The notes beneath the pieces were generated by a model that worked only from the letters and a program-made list of their open reading frames with translations, had not been told where the DNA came from and made no database searches. A stretch of 64,000 bases of DNA from Zeugodacus cucurbitae (taxonomy: Eukaryota > Arthropoda > Insecta > Diptera > Tephritidae): contig NC_071670.1 of assembly GCF_028554725.1 (NCBI RefSeq), positions 37,318,001-37,382,000 on the forward strand. The letters are read 5' to 3'. This document shows, piece after piece, positions 24,868 through 37,140 of the stretch. Each line of letters opens with the position of its first letter. The stretch's first letter is position 1. The translations under genes were made by a program, and so were the position numbers.

Positions 24868-25442
24868 AATCATTCACAATATTCACAATGCGTCAAACCT
24901 TGGAGAAGACCCGTGAAAAGAGGATCGACTGGAGGTGAATGAGGACAAGACGAAATATCTCCTGTCATCAAGCAAACAGTCGGCGCATTCGCGTCTTGGC
25001 TCCCACGTCACTGTTGCCAGTCATAACTTCGAGGTCGTAGATAATTTCGTATACCTGGGAACCAGCATCAACAACACGAACAATGTCAGCCTCGAAATCC
25101 AGCGCAGAATAACTCTTGCCAACAGGTGCTACTTTGGATTGAGTAGGCAATTGAACAGTAAAGTCCTCTCTCGACGAACCAAAATCAAGCTACGCTGGCT
25201 ACGTCATGTTGTCCGAATGGACGAAAACACTCCAGCTCTGAAAGTGTTCGATGCAGTACCCGCCGGAGGAAGCCGAGGAAGGGGAAGGCCTCCACTCCGT
25301 TGGAGGGACCAGGTGGAGAGCGACCTGGTTACACTTGGGATCTCCAACTGTCGCCGAACTGCGAAGGAGAAAGAGAGGTGGCGCACTATCGTCGATTCGG
25401 CTATACCCGGCTAAACGGTTGCAACGCCAATCAAATCACAGT
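24868..25442 (+). pseudogene. RTE-like non-LTR retrotransposon, doubly deleted (copy 3)
   Basis: The 5' part reads 'FTMRQTLEKTREKRID', normally found in the reverse-transcriptase fingers just before motif A. It is joined near 24929 to 'LEVNEDKTKYLL' beyond the YADD, with a frame change, so the catalytic core is gone. The frame then runs through 'RLGSHVTVASHNFEVVDNFV' to 'RRTKIKL'. Near 25190 it is joined to 'RWLRHVVRMDENTPALKVFD', skipping about 70 residues present in the copy at 11928-12880 (from 'YKSLTIPVLLYGAEAW' to 'IKRQRL'). It ends at 'VDSAIPG'. The 3' sequence after the stop differs from the (AAG)-tailed copies. Confidence 0.85.
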
Positions 25443-26734
25443 AATCATTCGCTTCAGAAATGAAAAAGACATTATTTACGTTAAGCTCACTTTACAAATG
25501 GAATACTCAATGGTTACTATATCAGTACCATAAAATAGATAAAATAACCGTTCTAAGTCGACCTTACAGCAATAAAAAAATATTTTAAATTATTGCTCCC
25601 CCGATTTTCTGCTTCAACAAAACACAAGCCCTTAAACGTAATTCCAAATGTAGTTGTATCCCACTTAAACATAAAATAAATAAAACTGCGTTTGCCTTCT
25701 CTGGTTCTCCGTATAATATATGGTATTGTACAATTTTGTTAATTTAGGACACCCACTGCGCTGCATAACGGCGCACAGCTTATCCGGTTCACACACTGGT
25801 TGAGTTCATAAGTTAACCGGCGACATTATCGGTTTGTATACGCCCATAATTACACGCAACGAATAATTTGTTTGCGTGTAATTCGGTGGATATGCACACG
25901 TTTAGAAATCTACGAGCTTCTGTGAGGTAAACATATTATAGCATTATATAGCTCTTTACCGAAATATTTGGGTATTTGAGTAATATTGTGCGCATATAAT
26001 TTTCACGCAAGTAATTGAACCAGCTGTTGCAACTGCCAGGCTTCCATTAATGCCCATGCGGTGATTACATTTATTTCGTGGAATTTTTTTTTTTCATTTT
26101 AATAAGATTCATTTTCAAATTTCGTGAGTTACGTACAATCGATTTTCGATTACGTTGACGTTTTTGTTTTTGGCTTGGGGTGAACAAAGGTTAGTTGGAT
26201 TTAGAGGTTAAATTTTGAAAAGAAATATGGTAACCGTGTAGTATTTCACAGTTGTATTTAAATGAAGTTGAAAGTCATTACCAACGATTTTATTTCATTT
26301 TGACTAGAGCATTACAATATATTTTTATAAACGCATGTGATTTATTATTTTCAAGTCTAATACTTGTTATTAATATTACTAAGTTACTTTTGTCTATAAA
26401 TTTTTATTTCATTTTTAACTCAATAATAAAGTTTACAAGAAAAAAGAATAAATGTGGCGAAAAAAAATATTGTTCTTACATCTAACTAAAGCTTAATTCA
26501 TTCCTTTCTTTGTAACGTAGACTATTTTCTGTTCTCCTTCTTATATATTCCACCAATTATAGTCAATAGTATTTAGAATATCATGCCATTCTCCGTCCAA
26601 TACATCAATAATCTCAATTCTTTAATTGGGACACTTTCCCTCAGGATAGACCGAAAATTTTTGACTTGATTGAGATCGATACTATTTGGCGTTTTGGTTA
26701 AAATCAAGTATATTTTTAATTTAATTAATTAATT
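25443..26734. other. Gene-free AT-rich stretch
   Basis: No recognisable gene, element end or RNA gene. Confidence 0.45.
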
Positions 26735-27072
26735 TTAATTAATATATACAATAATCTGCCTTATGTCCTTCTCATGTAACTTTCTTATGTAATGAGATAC
26801 ATCTTTAAAGAAGTCCGTAATGGATTTTATGCTATATAAAAATGCAATTTTATTAACTTTATGCCAACCATCTTTGACACGAGATGGCGGTGCAAATGGA
26901 TTTAGTTTTTTGGAAAGATCCCTTAAAACTAAATTGAAATTTAAAGGTTTTATCACTTTTCTAAAGTCTTTGGCATAAGCAGGATATTTTTCATTTCTGA
27001 AACTAAAATTTCAAACGGTTTCCGATTTGGAATTTTTATCTTCACTTCAAATATTCTTTCAAAAAACCGCAT
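26735..27072 (-). pseudogene. Myb/SANT-like (zeste-type) DNA-binding domain relic
   Basis: On the reverse strand an ATG at 27070-27072 opens 'MRFFERIFEVKIKIP' and 'KPFEILVSEM'. One base appears to be missing near 26985-26992. In the next frame the match continues 'KYPAYAKDFRKVI', 'LRDLSKKLNPFAPPSR' and 'DGWHKVN'. The order (F-x-x-L-V-x-x-M, hP-x-a-K, L-x-x-x-L-N, PP-x-R, W-x-K-V) resembles the Myb/SANT-like 'regulatory protein zeste' domain, found in insect transcription factors and in accessory proteins of some DNA transposons. There is no following coiled-coil region. About 110 codons are readable. It is either a host-gene relic or part of an unrecognised transposon; no inverted repeats were seen around it. 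Confidence 0.5.
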
Positions 27073-27130
27073 CGTTTCTAGTCGCTTTCAATTATAACAA
27101 CGACAAAGAACGACTGTTTCTATGTGTTTC

Positions 27131-27166
27131 TATTGGTCCTCAAATTATTTTCGATAAATATCGATA
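27131..27166 (-). promoter_or_regulatory. DRE (TATCGATA) and CCAAT box upstream of the Myb/SANT relic
   Basis: TATCGATA at 27159-27166 is the palindromic DREF-binding site known from fly promoters. CCAAT on the reverse strand lies at 27132-27136. Both sit 60-95 bp upstream of the ATG at 27072. This is suggestive only. Confidence 0.3.
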
Positions 27167-27204
27167 ACGCTAACAGAATTGCCAATAGGGAGATTATATT
27201 TCAT

Positions 27205-27555
27205 TTAAACTATTCAGCATATCAATGAAACAAATTTAAATAAAATTCTGTGAAATTTTTATTTTAAAAATGATTAAAACTCAGCCGTTGGCATGGCATG
27301 ATTAAAAAAGCTGTTGCAACATTTATACAAAATCACTTCTTAACTTTTCGAGAAACCGGGTCCACGGACTTAAAAATGGAGTTTTGATATAAACGCATTT
27401 GAAGTTGACGTAGCCTGATGGCTGGAACTTCCAAATGGTCAACTTCGTTGAATTTTACTCGGATCGATTTGATATTTTTTGATCATATTTTAAACATATT
27501 GTACTATTTACACATTTTTTTTTTAATTTTCAAATTTTGAAACCCACCTAACCGT
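27205..27555. mobile_element. TTAA-type MITE fragment (family T)
   Basis: The right end lies against TTAA at 27556-27559. On the reverse strand it reads ACGGTTAGGTGGGTTT, close to the GGGGTTAGATGGATTT end at 30584. The interior (27330-27480) matches 31290-31450, including 'CCTGATGG' plus 'GGAACTTCCAAA'. The left boundary is approximate. Confidence 0.55.
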
Positions 27556-27708
27556 TTAATAGCAGTCCCAAACGTTGGGAAGTGGCGAATCGAACAAACT
27601 ATGTCAGATATGATTTATTTCTTTGCTGGAGAAATACTTCATAGAGGAAAGGGGTTTAGTGACCTGGTGGTGTGCCTGATCACTGATTTCGAAAAGTTTT
27701 GTTTAATT

Positions 27709-28711
27709 TTTATACTCTCGCAACAAAAGTTGCTAAGAGTTTTGTTCACATAACGGTTGTTTGTAAGTCATAAAACTAAACGAGTTAGATATAGGGTTAT
27801 ATATATCAAAATGATCAGGATGACGAAACGAGCTTGGAACACATATACCTTGGCAACCTGAGGACGTGGGCAAAATCGGACCATTGCCACGCCCACAAAA
27901 TGGCGAAAACTAAAAACCTATAAAGTGTCATAACTAAGCCATAAATAAAGTTATAAAAGTAAAATTTGGAATAAAGGATCGCACTAGGAATTTTTTTTTG
28001 GGGAAGTGTGCCTGGCCCCGACCCCAAATCGGTTATTTGTATATATCTCGCAAACCAATGCACCTATATAAACCAAACTTTCTGCAGTCGGTTCTCTTAC
28101 GTACCCGAACACACACTATGAAACTATTTGAAATCGGATAATAACCACGCCCACCTCCCACTCAAAGGTTAGGTTGAAAATTATTAAAAGTGGGTTAACT
28201 CACTAACGAAAAACGTCAGAAACAAAAAATTTTACTGAAGAAATACCAGAAGGAAGTTGCACTCAGATTTTTTTAAAAAATAAAAATGAGCGTGGCATCT
28301 CCCACTTATGGGACAAAAACCATATCTCAGGAACTACTCGACCGATTTCAATGAAATTCGGTATATAATACTTTCTTGACACCCTGATAACACGGATAAA
28401 AAATGGGCGAAGTCGGTTCACAACCACGACTACTTTCCATATAACTCAATTTTGAATTCCATCTGATTCCTTCACTTTATCATGTATACATAAGGAACCA
28501 ATAAAGATAGCGGAATAAAACTTTACACAATTAGTGCATATCATCTCTGGCTTTACTTGTGAAAAAATTGTCGAAAATGGACTATAACTTTTCAAGGTCC
28601 CATATATCGAACATTTTGGACTCAGCGCCTAAGGGTAAATTTTGACCGAAAATATGGGTAAATCTCTCAGATAATTTAATGTAATTCAGAGGAAATTGTT
28701 TTCTTCTTATA
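27709..28711 (-). repeat. Repeat R, truncated reverse copy
   Basis: It begins with the reverse complement of the R 3' end (TATACTCTCGCAAC) and is collinear in reverse with 33910-35318 as far as about 28711, where similarity stops. Roughly the first 300 bp of the element, including its outer end, are missing. It has no coding capacity. Confidence 0.8.
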
Positions 28712-30583
28712 GTGAGCTTATTTTATTAATTATGTCTTTGCTTCTGTGACTAAGCTAGTGTATCTAGAACTAGACTAAATTGGTTTAAATTTCTAATGTT
28801 AATGTTAAACAAATATTTATTATTAATATGTAATATATGGACTCAAAAATAATTGCTCGGTGAGATCGCATGAAATTATGCGTAAATAATAAATATTAAA
28901 TTAAATGGATTTTCTATACAGAAATTATGCCATATTTCCATGACAAACAAGCAAGAAATAAAACATTTAGTAACACCATTTTATAATGAAATTCAAAAAT
29001 GAATGAGTGAAAATTATTTTAAATACATAAATGGTTTTTGCATGGTTTTTGCTTATGCGCGGCCACATTTCAGCATACTCAATTGCGCACATACTCTACG
29101 GTTGCGCCAATTGCGGTTGTGCAATAATTGCTGATCATACATACCTTACATAACTTCAGCACACACACACAGATTTATATGCAATTATGCATTTCGCAGG
29201 TTCGAACGGTTGTGAGTTAGTATTTGTTGTTTGTTTGCTTGTTGACAGTCAAAGCCATAATATAAATTTACATAATTGCAAAATGGATAAATAACATGCC
29301 ACTCCATACATACATATATGCATACATACATACATCTATTATATTATAAATTTATAAATATGCGCTCAAATTCAATAAAAGTAAACACATATGTACTGCT
29401 GCGCGCTTTGGCGCATATTAAATGCTCCACAAGTGCGTGCAATATGTCCCCAGCGCGTTATTTTCCAATAAAATGCCGTTAAACTAATTTCAGCCAATGA
29501 AATTATCACTAATTTACATTTACATAATTGCAAATCGATTGCTTGGCACGACACTCCGCCAACTACCAACTACCAGCTGCAATTTTGCATTTTTACTTAT
29601 TTTTCTCGGCTATTTATGCTTTGATTTTGCATTAGCCACCGTAGTTGTTATTGCAGTTGTTGTTGACTTATTGGCGCTAATGCGTTAATATCACGCTATA
29701 AGCAGTTACAAACGGTAAATAAATGTTGTTTGCAATAATATTTAACCAGCAGTTGGCGATTTCGCAGGTTTATGGCGTATTTATGTAGTAAGCGGTTGGT
29801 TGTGCTGTTGAGCCATTGGGGTTTACACTGCAGTTACTTCTAAGCGTGTGTGATCAAATACGGTTTTATTTATGATTACACTTTCCAGTTGCATGTGTGC
29901 ATAACTACTATGGAATTGCCTAATGACCATCATTTGCAAATATATCTCAGATAAAATTAGCGGTTGCCGCTGTGGTTGGATTGTAGAAGTGTGGCTATAA
30001 AAATATTTTGAAAAATAAATAAATATTTTCATTGTATACAATTTATATAGTTATCAACTAATTGTTCTCTCATTAATTTTTAAATGTCTGATTTGGACAT
30101 CTGTTATGGAAATAATGTCCCTATTTTATATTGATAGCTTTCTCATTCGAAGCACCCTAAATGTAGGCAACAGTTTTATATTTTTTGTCAAATTACAGTC
30201 CAATTAAAATATTTATTTAATGATAATTTCATTATTTATATTTGTTTAATGATAATTTATATATTTAAATAATAAAAAAAATCTCTTATTTCAGAATAGC
30301 CCACAGTTGGTCTGTACGCTGAGATCTAGCCCTTTGAAGTTCCAATGACATAAAGGTGAAAATATAAAACCATATGATGAGCGCTACATTTCTTTACACT
30401 CGGTAGATGTCGCTACCGTTTAACTAGAACTCAGATCACTCAAAAGAGTAGAATATTGAAATATTATAGTTTAAAAAGCAGATTATTTGAATACATTTAG
30501 TTTAGAAACACGCATTTATTGAATTATTAAAAATAAATTCCGAGTTGACGGATTTTTCTCCATTGATCTTTCAACTTATTTAA
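28712..30583. other. Gene-free stretch
   Basis: No recognisable gene. A short CA run lies near 29159-29171 and repeated 'CATA' near 29307-29333. Confidence 0.45.
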
Positions 30584-31500
30584 GGGGTTAGATGGATTTT
30601 AGAGGCTAAAAATAGGAGCATATAATTTAATTTAATTGAAACAATTTAAACAATTCAGCGTATGAGAGCTACATGTTTAAACAGTATTTTGAGAAATGTT
30701 TATTTAAAAATCATCTCTCATGGCGTGTCCAAAATAAGGTCTTGCGGTGTACATCATAACAAATTTTAATTGAAAAAAGAAAAATTTAGAAATTTAAATT
30801 TTTGACAGATTTTTAACTAAAAAACTCATCAAATTTGTGGTAAATATTGACTCGAAATAAAAAGTTTCAATAAAACTATAAAAAAATCCTCGTTAATTTG
30901 TTTAGGTTAGTTTGGTGGGCCAACAGGCCCCGCATTGACCAGCTATGTTCCTTAGCGATACCAGATGGAGTCCCGGCACGTATTCCCTGAGTGGTAGTCA
31001 TCTGATAGCATGCCATAGAGGCCTCACTAATGATATCTCCTCCAACTTATCGTACTGCGGGGCCCCTAGATACCTGAAGCGTTGTCTTGCTAGTGCAGGA
31101 CAAACGCACAAGAGATGCTCCACTGTTTCCTTGGTGCCATGCTCTTGACATTTTCTGCATTCCTTTCGATCTGAAAGCCCCATCTTATAGTAAGTATGAT
31201 AACCATGGTCCTACAGTCCATTCTGCACAGTGCTAGTTTATTAACTGGATAATGTTATTTCAAAGGTGTGTGCAAAATTTGAACAAAATCGCTTCATAAC
31301 TTTCTGAGTTCTCGTTAAAAAAATGAGTTTTGAGATAAATGTGTTTAAAGTTTTACATTCGTACTGACGTGACCTGATGGGCGGAACTTCCAAAGGGTAT
31401 ATCTCATAGAACTTGGATTGATTTCATATTTTTGGATAATATTTTAATACTATTTTTTTGCATAAAGGAGGAATTCCTGAGTTTTAAAACTATTTTTAGG
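30584..31500. mobile_element. TTAA-type MITE (family T) interrupted by a retroelement fragment
   Basis: TTAA at 30580-30583 is followed by GGGGTTAGATGGATTT, the family T terminus. Segments 30630-30680 and 31240-31480 match the copy at 27205-27555. Between them lies the unrelated non-LTR fragment at 30910-31225. The right terminus is not clear and the boundary given is approximate. Confidence 0.5.
30910..31225 (-). pseudogene. Non-LTR retrotransposon C-terminal zinc-knuckle fragment
   Basis: The reverse-strand frame reads 'YKMGLSDRKECRKCQEHGT' and continues 'ETVEHLLCVCPALARQRF', ending at a stop at 30998-31000. Cys-x-x-Cys plus His and Cys with 'PALARxR' is the C-terminal zinc-finger signature following the RNase H region in I/LOA-type non-LTR elements (from family knowledge). 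Upstream coding is not readable. It is 5'-truncated and sits within a TTAA-type MITE. Confidence 0.7.
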
Positions 31501-33909
31501 AAATATCGTGTATAATATTATAATTTTGTAAATAAAATATCTGGTAAAATATATGCCCCATTTTAAAAATATTTACATTAATTATTAATTATTTTTTTTC
31601 TTTTCTTTACAGGTAAGCTTAAATAATGGACTATAGAAAAAGGTGGCGATCTAAGGCAAAAATATTTGATTATTTACGATTGTAGGATATACATTCACCA
31701 TTTATTTATTATACTATATAGATATATTATAATTATATTTATAGACCACTGTCACTTAAATTATACTCAATTATATTAGCACAATATGCACAACCACATT
31801 CATTCGCACAAAAAAATCCGCTTTTGTTTGGCACTAAAGCTGTCTGGACGTCTGATACTTTGTGTCAACTCAAACGTAAATTAGAATTTAATGAATTTAA
31901 CACGACACAATTTAAACATAACAAAAAAGTTTGCAGTATCAGTGTATTTAGTGAGAAATTAAAATTGCTTCAATTTAAATACAATTGTCTGCGTGTACAT
32001 TTCGGCTTAGTGTTGCAGTGCTGTTGATATGCTTAGTTCTCATGCAGACTTAAAAAATTTCCACATTTTAATAACTTAAACAATTGCATTAATGCTTTGC
32101 TGTCTGCTTGGTTGGCATAATCTTTCTTGTTATTACGGTAGTATCTTACCTTTTCGGACAGATACAGTTGTGATTGTGAATTAATGAGCCAGTGATATTT
32201 TCCGTAGTACACTACAATGAAATTTTTGGGGCTTTTAGGTATTTGCATATTGTTGGCCTTTTGTAATTTTTCAAAAAAAAAAATATATATATCATATACA
32301 TATATAGTTATATTATATATTTTCAATGAAATTTATTCCACAAAGCTTTAGCTTTTGCTTTGTTTACCTTTTTTTATTTTATCTATGTTTCATTTTTGAG
32401 TTATTCGTCTTACGACTGACACTATGAAGGGAGCTAGTGTCATTTACAATATTTCTGTCGTTATTTAAAAATTGCGCTGTAGATATAAGTGAGAAAATCT
32501 AAACTACTAAATTAACATTGAAACGGGAAAATATAAGAATTTAGAAAGCGAGGCCTTGACCACATGATTGTGCTTTTACAAAACATAGAAAACGTAATGA
32601 TTATTTATACATGAAATGATCCTGTCTACACCTATTGGGCTTGACATTGTCCTCGAATAAGCCCAATCGAAATTCCATTGAAACATTTTGTTCACGAGAG
32701 TTTGAAATCTTCAGTGCTTTCACAATCAGGACAAATTTATGTTCAACAGTTATTCCAAGGATAGCAATGTAATGCTGTTAACAATGTTTATGGTTTCGCT
32801 AATTCGACGTTAAATATCTTTCCAGCGAAAATATTCTTGAGGTCTGAGAACAGAAAAAATCCCGTGGGTCTAATAATAATCTTTCGAATTTGTGACACGA
32901 TCTATTTCTTTTGTTAGAAAACAATTTCTCTCTTCGATGTGAGCTCCTTTTCCACGATTTCGTCCGTTCAATGATCCAATAACATAATTGCCGCTGGGGT
33001 TTTGAAAATTTAAACACCACAACTTAATCAGCTGATTGTTGCATTTTCGTGCGTCTTTATTTATTTTCAATATATTACTATTAAAAGAAATATATTAGAA
33101 CCTAAAAGTATTAACTTTACTGCCATTAATTAACTTGAAACATTAAATGTAATACACGACATCAAAGAACAAAACACATCGTTAGTCATTTCCCGCAGGG
33201 CACTTTTGCCTAGCGGCGGCACAGCCTTCGTCAGTTTTACTTTGATCCTATTCGTATCACTTTATTTATTTAGCTATACTATTGGTGTTATTTTGGTGGT
33301 ATGGCTCATTTTTGTTTAAATTGACTGAATTATTGGCTCATGAGACAATTGAGCACTTCCACGATACGAATGAAGAGAAACTTACTCATTTTTCATGCTC
33401 TCGCTTTGTGTGCTGTGCGTAAATGTGTTTTAGTGGATCTTTGTGTTTGATGATTTTTGACTTATATGCACTAATACTGTTGTGTTCTCTGGAACACAAT
33501 TGCCCTTCTTGATAGAAATAACCAGTAATCATCTACCTTGTGCATGCTTGGATTTTAGTCGCCTCTTACGACAGGTATACCTTACCACGGGGTTATTCTG
33601 CACACACCACCGCAGGGTGGTCCGTAACAGTCTCTTTTGGATGCCCACCGGGTTCATGGTCTCCGGTGGTCATATGGCGTGTATGGAATTGAGTGTGGCG
33701 TCGAAGCAGTTGATCTTCAACACTATTTTTTCCATATCGGCATATTAGTCCGTTCAATGGATGTTGTGTTTTATATGTACACGATAATTTCCATGTCTCA
33801 CGAACCAATTGCCTTAATTTTTTGAAATTTATTCATTTGTCTTTTATAGGTTATGTCTCTCCTCAATACATTTTGTATTTCATTTGACCTAGAGAAACTC
33901 TATTAACTA
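31501..33909. other. Gene-free stretch
   Basis: No supportable gene. Overlapping reverse frames at 32799-33070 look moderately protein-like but have no motif I recognise. A possible retroelement-derived piece is listed at 33540-33660. Confidence 0.4.
33540..33660 (+). repeat. Possible non-LTR 3'-UTR-like fragment with hairpin
   Basis: The segment contains 'GCCTCTTACGACAGGTATAC', which I recall from the 3' regions of insect non-LTR retroelements (unverified). It is followed by a perfect hairpin ACCACC-GCAG-GGTGGT at 33606-33621. It is more GC-rich than its surroundings, and no reading frame supports a protein. Confidence 0.3.
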
Positions 33910-35318
33910 ACAAGTAAGGAAAGGCTAAGTTCGGGTGTAACCGAACATTTTATACTCTCGCAATTTATATAGTGTATGAGGGCTGAGGTAATTCCTGAAC
34001 CGATTTCATTCAATTTCACCAGCAAGGTACACTATATCCAATACTATACGCTCACTTAATTTTGCTAAGATATATCACATATTAACCAATACAAATATGC
34101 GTAATAAAGCCCAACGAATTTTTGCAAAACCTATAATTATGTATATGGGAGCTAAGAGATGTTGTGACCCGATTATAATAATTTTTGGAACAGAGACACA
34201 CTATTGGAAGAAAACAATTTCCTCTTAATTACATTAAATTAGTTGAGAGATTTACCCATATTTTCGGTTAAAATTTAACCTTAGGCGCTGAGTTCAACAT
34301 GTTCGATATCTGGGGCCTTGAAAAGTTATAGTCCGTTTTCGACAATTTTGTGGCATCTCATATACTGTATTTGTGTAAAGTTTTATTTCGCTATCATCAT
34401 TGGTTCCTAATGTATATGTTATAAAGTGAAGGATTCAGATGGAATTCAAAAGTGAGTTATAAAGAAAGTAGTCGTGGTTGTGAACCGATTTCATCCATTT
34501 TCCACACATGTCATCAGGGTGTCAATAAGATATTATATACCGAATTTCATTGAAATCTGTCGAGTAGTTCCTGAGATATGGTTTTTGACCCATAAGTGGG
34601 CGATGCCACGCCCGTTTCCCATTTTGTAAAAAGATCTGAGTGCAGCTTCCTTCTACTATCATTTCTGTGAAATTGTTTTTGTGTTTCTGACGTTTCTCGT
34701 TAGTGAGTTAACGCACTTTTAGTCATTTTCAACCTAACCTTTGTATGGGAGGTGGGCGTGGTTATTATCCGATTTCTTTCATTTTTGGACTGTATAAGGA
34801 AACGGCGAAAAGAAATGACTGCAGAAAGTTTGGTTTATATAGCTTTATTGGTTTGCAAGATATATATAAAAAACCTATTTGGGGGCGGGGTCACGCCCAC
34901 TTTTCCAAAAAAATTACATTCAAATATGCCCCTTCCTAATGCGATCCTATGTTCCAAATTTTATTTTCATAACTTTATTTATGGCTTAGTTATAGCTCTT
35001 TATGTGTTTTTGGTTATCGCCATTTTGTGGGCGTGGCAGTGGTCCGATTCCGCCCATTTTCGAACTTAACCTTCTTATGATGCCAAGGCACACGTGTTCC
35101 AAGTTTTATTAAGATATCTCATTTTTTACTCAAGTTACAGCTTGCAAGGACGGACGGACGGACAGACAGACATCCGGATTTGAACTTTACTCGTCACCCT
35201 GATCACTTTGGTATATATAACCCTATATCTAACTCGTTTAGTTTTAGGACTTACAAACAACCGTTAGGTGAACAAAACTATAATACTCTCGTAGCAACTT
35301 TGTTGCGAGAGTATAAAA
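33910..35318 (+). repeat. Repeat R, full-length copy (~1.41 kb)
   Basis: The copy starts ACAAGTAAGG and carries a near-palindrome GTTCGGGTGTAACCGAAC at 33929-33946. It has TATACTCTCGCAA at 33951-33963 and ends in TTGCGAGAGTATA, giving a short inverted pair just inside asymmetric outer ends. There is no reading frame of note. Three internal modules recur with a period of ~280 bp: 'CCGATT' at 34485, 34769 and 35044, each preceded 17 bp upstream by a G(T)GGGCGTGG-like block and followed ~55 bp downstream by an AAGTTTTATT-like block. Copies also occur at 1, 4510, 27709, 37141 and 46279. The class is unknown. Confidence 0.75.
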
Positions 35319-37140
35319 ATGGCAGTAAGTGCTCTTTCAGTTACAAAAATCATTAAATTTCATTAAACTAATATATTAGCACAAATACACTTATGAGGAG
35401 CTATACTCAAGCCAAGTCTCTGCCTTTCAACAATGCTTTCGAGCTGCAAGCTGTTAAATCTTAGCATTGTTATAATTTTAACATTTATTTTTATGGTTTG
35501 CCTTTGCATATTACTTCCACTTTTTAAGATTTCTTTTGCATATCTTACGCTTGCTGCGTGCTTTTATGCGTTTTTTAATTTCTTAATGCATATTTTGCGA
35601 CTACAAAATGTGACGCCGAGCGCACTATTAAAATTTTAATGCTCTTCAAGGGCAAATTTTAAATATCTTACTGTGCGCGCGCTGCAAAAGCATAACAAAA
35701 GTGTGCGTAGCGTTTCAAGCCAAAGTAATAAGCATTGTGATTTTTGTTGGCATTTTTTTCTTGCATTTCACTGCAGCCACTGTATTTTTCAATGTCCTTA
35801 CAACTTTTTTGTTTTTGTTGTAAAAAAATGTTTTTTTCTTGGAATTGCGGCAAAAGCAAGCAATGCTTTTATATTTATTAATTTAGTAGTTATTCTGCGC
35901 TGCATATGACTGCTACTGTGTATGTGTGTGTTTGTTTTATGTAAATACGAAATTGATTGAAGCGTTTCAAGTGGACTTCGCAGCATGTATACATGTCTAC
36001 ACATACTTATGCACACGTATATACATAAATATGTGTGCATGACGTACGTAATGTATTTAAACATTTCGCAAGCTGTAAAAACTTTTACGTCAAACTTTCA
36101 ATGTTTATTTAATACTTATTTCATATGTGTATGTGTGTGTGTGTGTGTACGTAATAAAATAATGAAAACTGTGGTCGAGTGCACGAAAAAGCTATTGAAT
36201 AAATCTGGAAAACTTTGCAATTGCTCGGTTGGCCATTTTGTTGATTTTTCACGCACATATGCAAATAGCATGTTAACATCCCGTAGAAAGTTTGCATGCT
36301 ACCACAGTTCGTGTTAAATGTGTAAATATGTGTGTGTAAGCTTTTACCAAGGGTCATACAAATCATCATGAGAGCATTCATGCCAAAAGAAATTCCAAAT
36401 AAATAATGATTTTGTTCAGCTGTAAAAATATTCGCTCATAAAATGGTATTATTGTTAAAAATTTCCATATTTCCATATTTCTGTAACTTCTTGGAATTCT
36501 TCAGAACGACAGCAGTGCACTGATTTCATTTTATAGTCAAATATAACGATATTGAAACCATGAAATTGAAAGTGGTTAACACTTGGTAGCTACTGCCTTA
36601 TATACGAATATTGAAAGCTTTTTTGAATGATTTATATATATGTATATGTATATTTCAAAGTCCCGATATTTTAAATTTTTGAAAATATGCTTCAGTAAAC
36701 ATCCTAGTGTAAGATCCTAGTGTAAAAAATTTAAAAAAGATAATGTGTTTCACAAAGAACTTTTGAATACAGACCATTGTGGTTTGCTTTTATCCATTTG
36801 TTGATTATTTTCAACAAAAGTTCATTTTTTATCACTTTTTTATCAATTTTATAGAAATTTATAGAAATTATTAAAATATATTATAATATCGGTTATATTG
36901 TAAAACATATATAAGGCAGCAACATCAGATATATAATATCTGAACGAGTTCTGGAAGTTTTTAAAAACCACTGCTAAGTTCACATTATATCAAGCCTACC
37001 TCATATCTATTCCAAATAAGAGAAATTTTTGTGTAAAGAAAATGCTATTTTACAAAATCGTAGAGTCCTATAAACACCACTGATGTTATCCGACAAATAG
37101 AAGGAACTTAGTATATTAAGTGCTCTGATATATTTGTTTT
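35319..37140. other. Gene-free stretch
   Basis: No recognisable gene. A GT microsatellite lies near 36126-36148. Confidence 0.45.

Noticed and set aside
29190..29215. Possible tRNA B-box (AGGTTCGAAC)
   Set aside because: No matching A-box or cloverleaf could be built around it.
32799..33070. Overlapping reverse frames with protein-like composition
   Set aside because: Two frames overlap on the same strand and neither shows a family signature.
34745..35069. Overlapping open frames in repeat R
   Set aside because: They coincide with the internal modules, are not conserved in the other R copies, and lack any domain.
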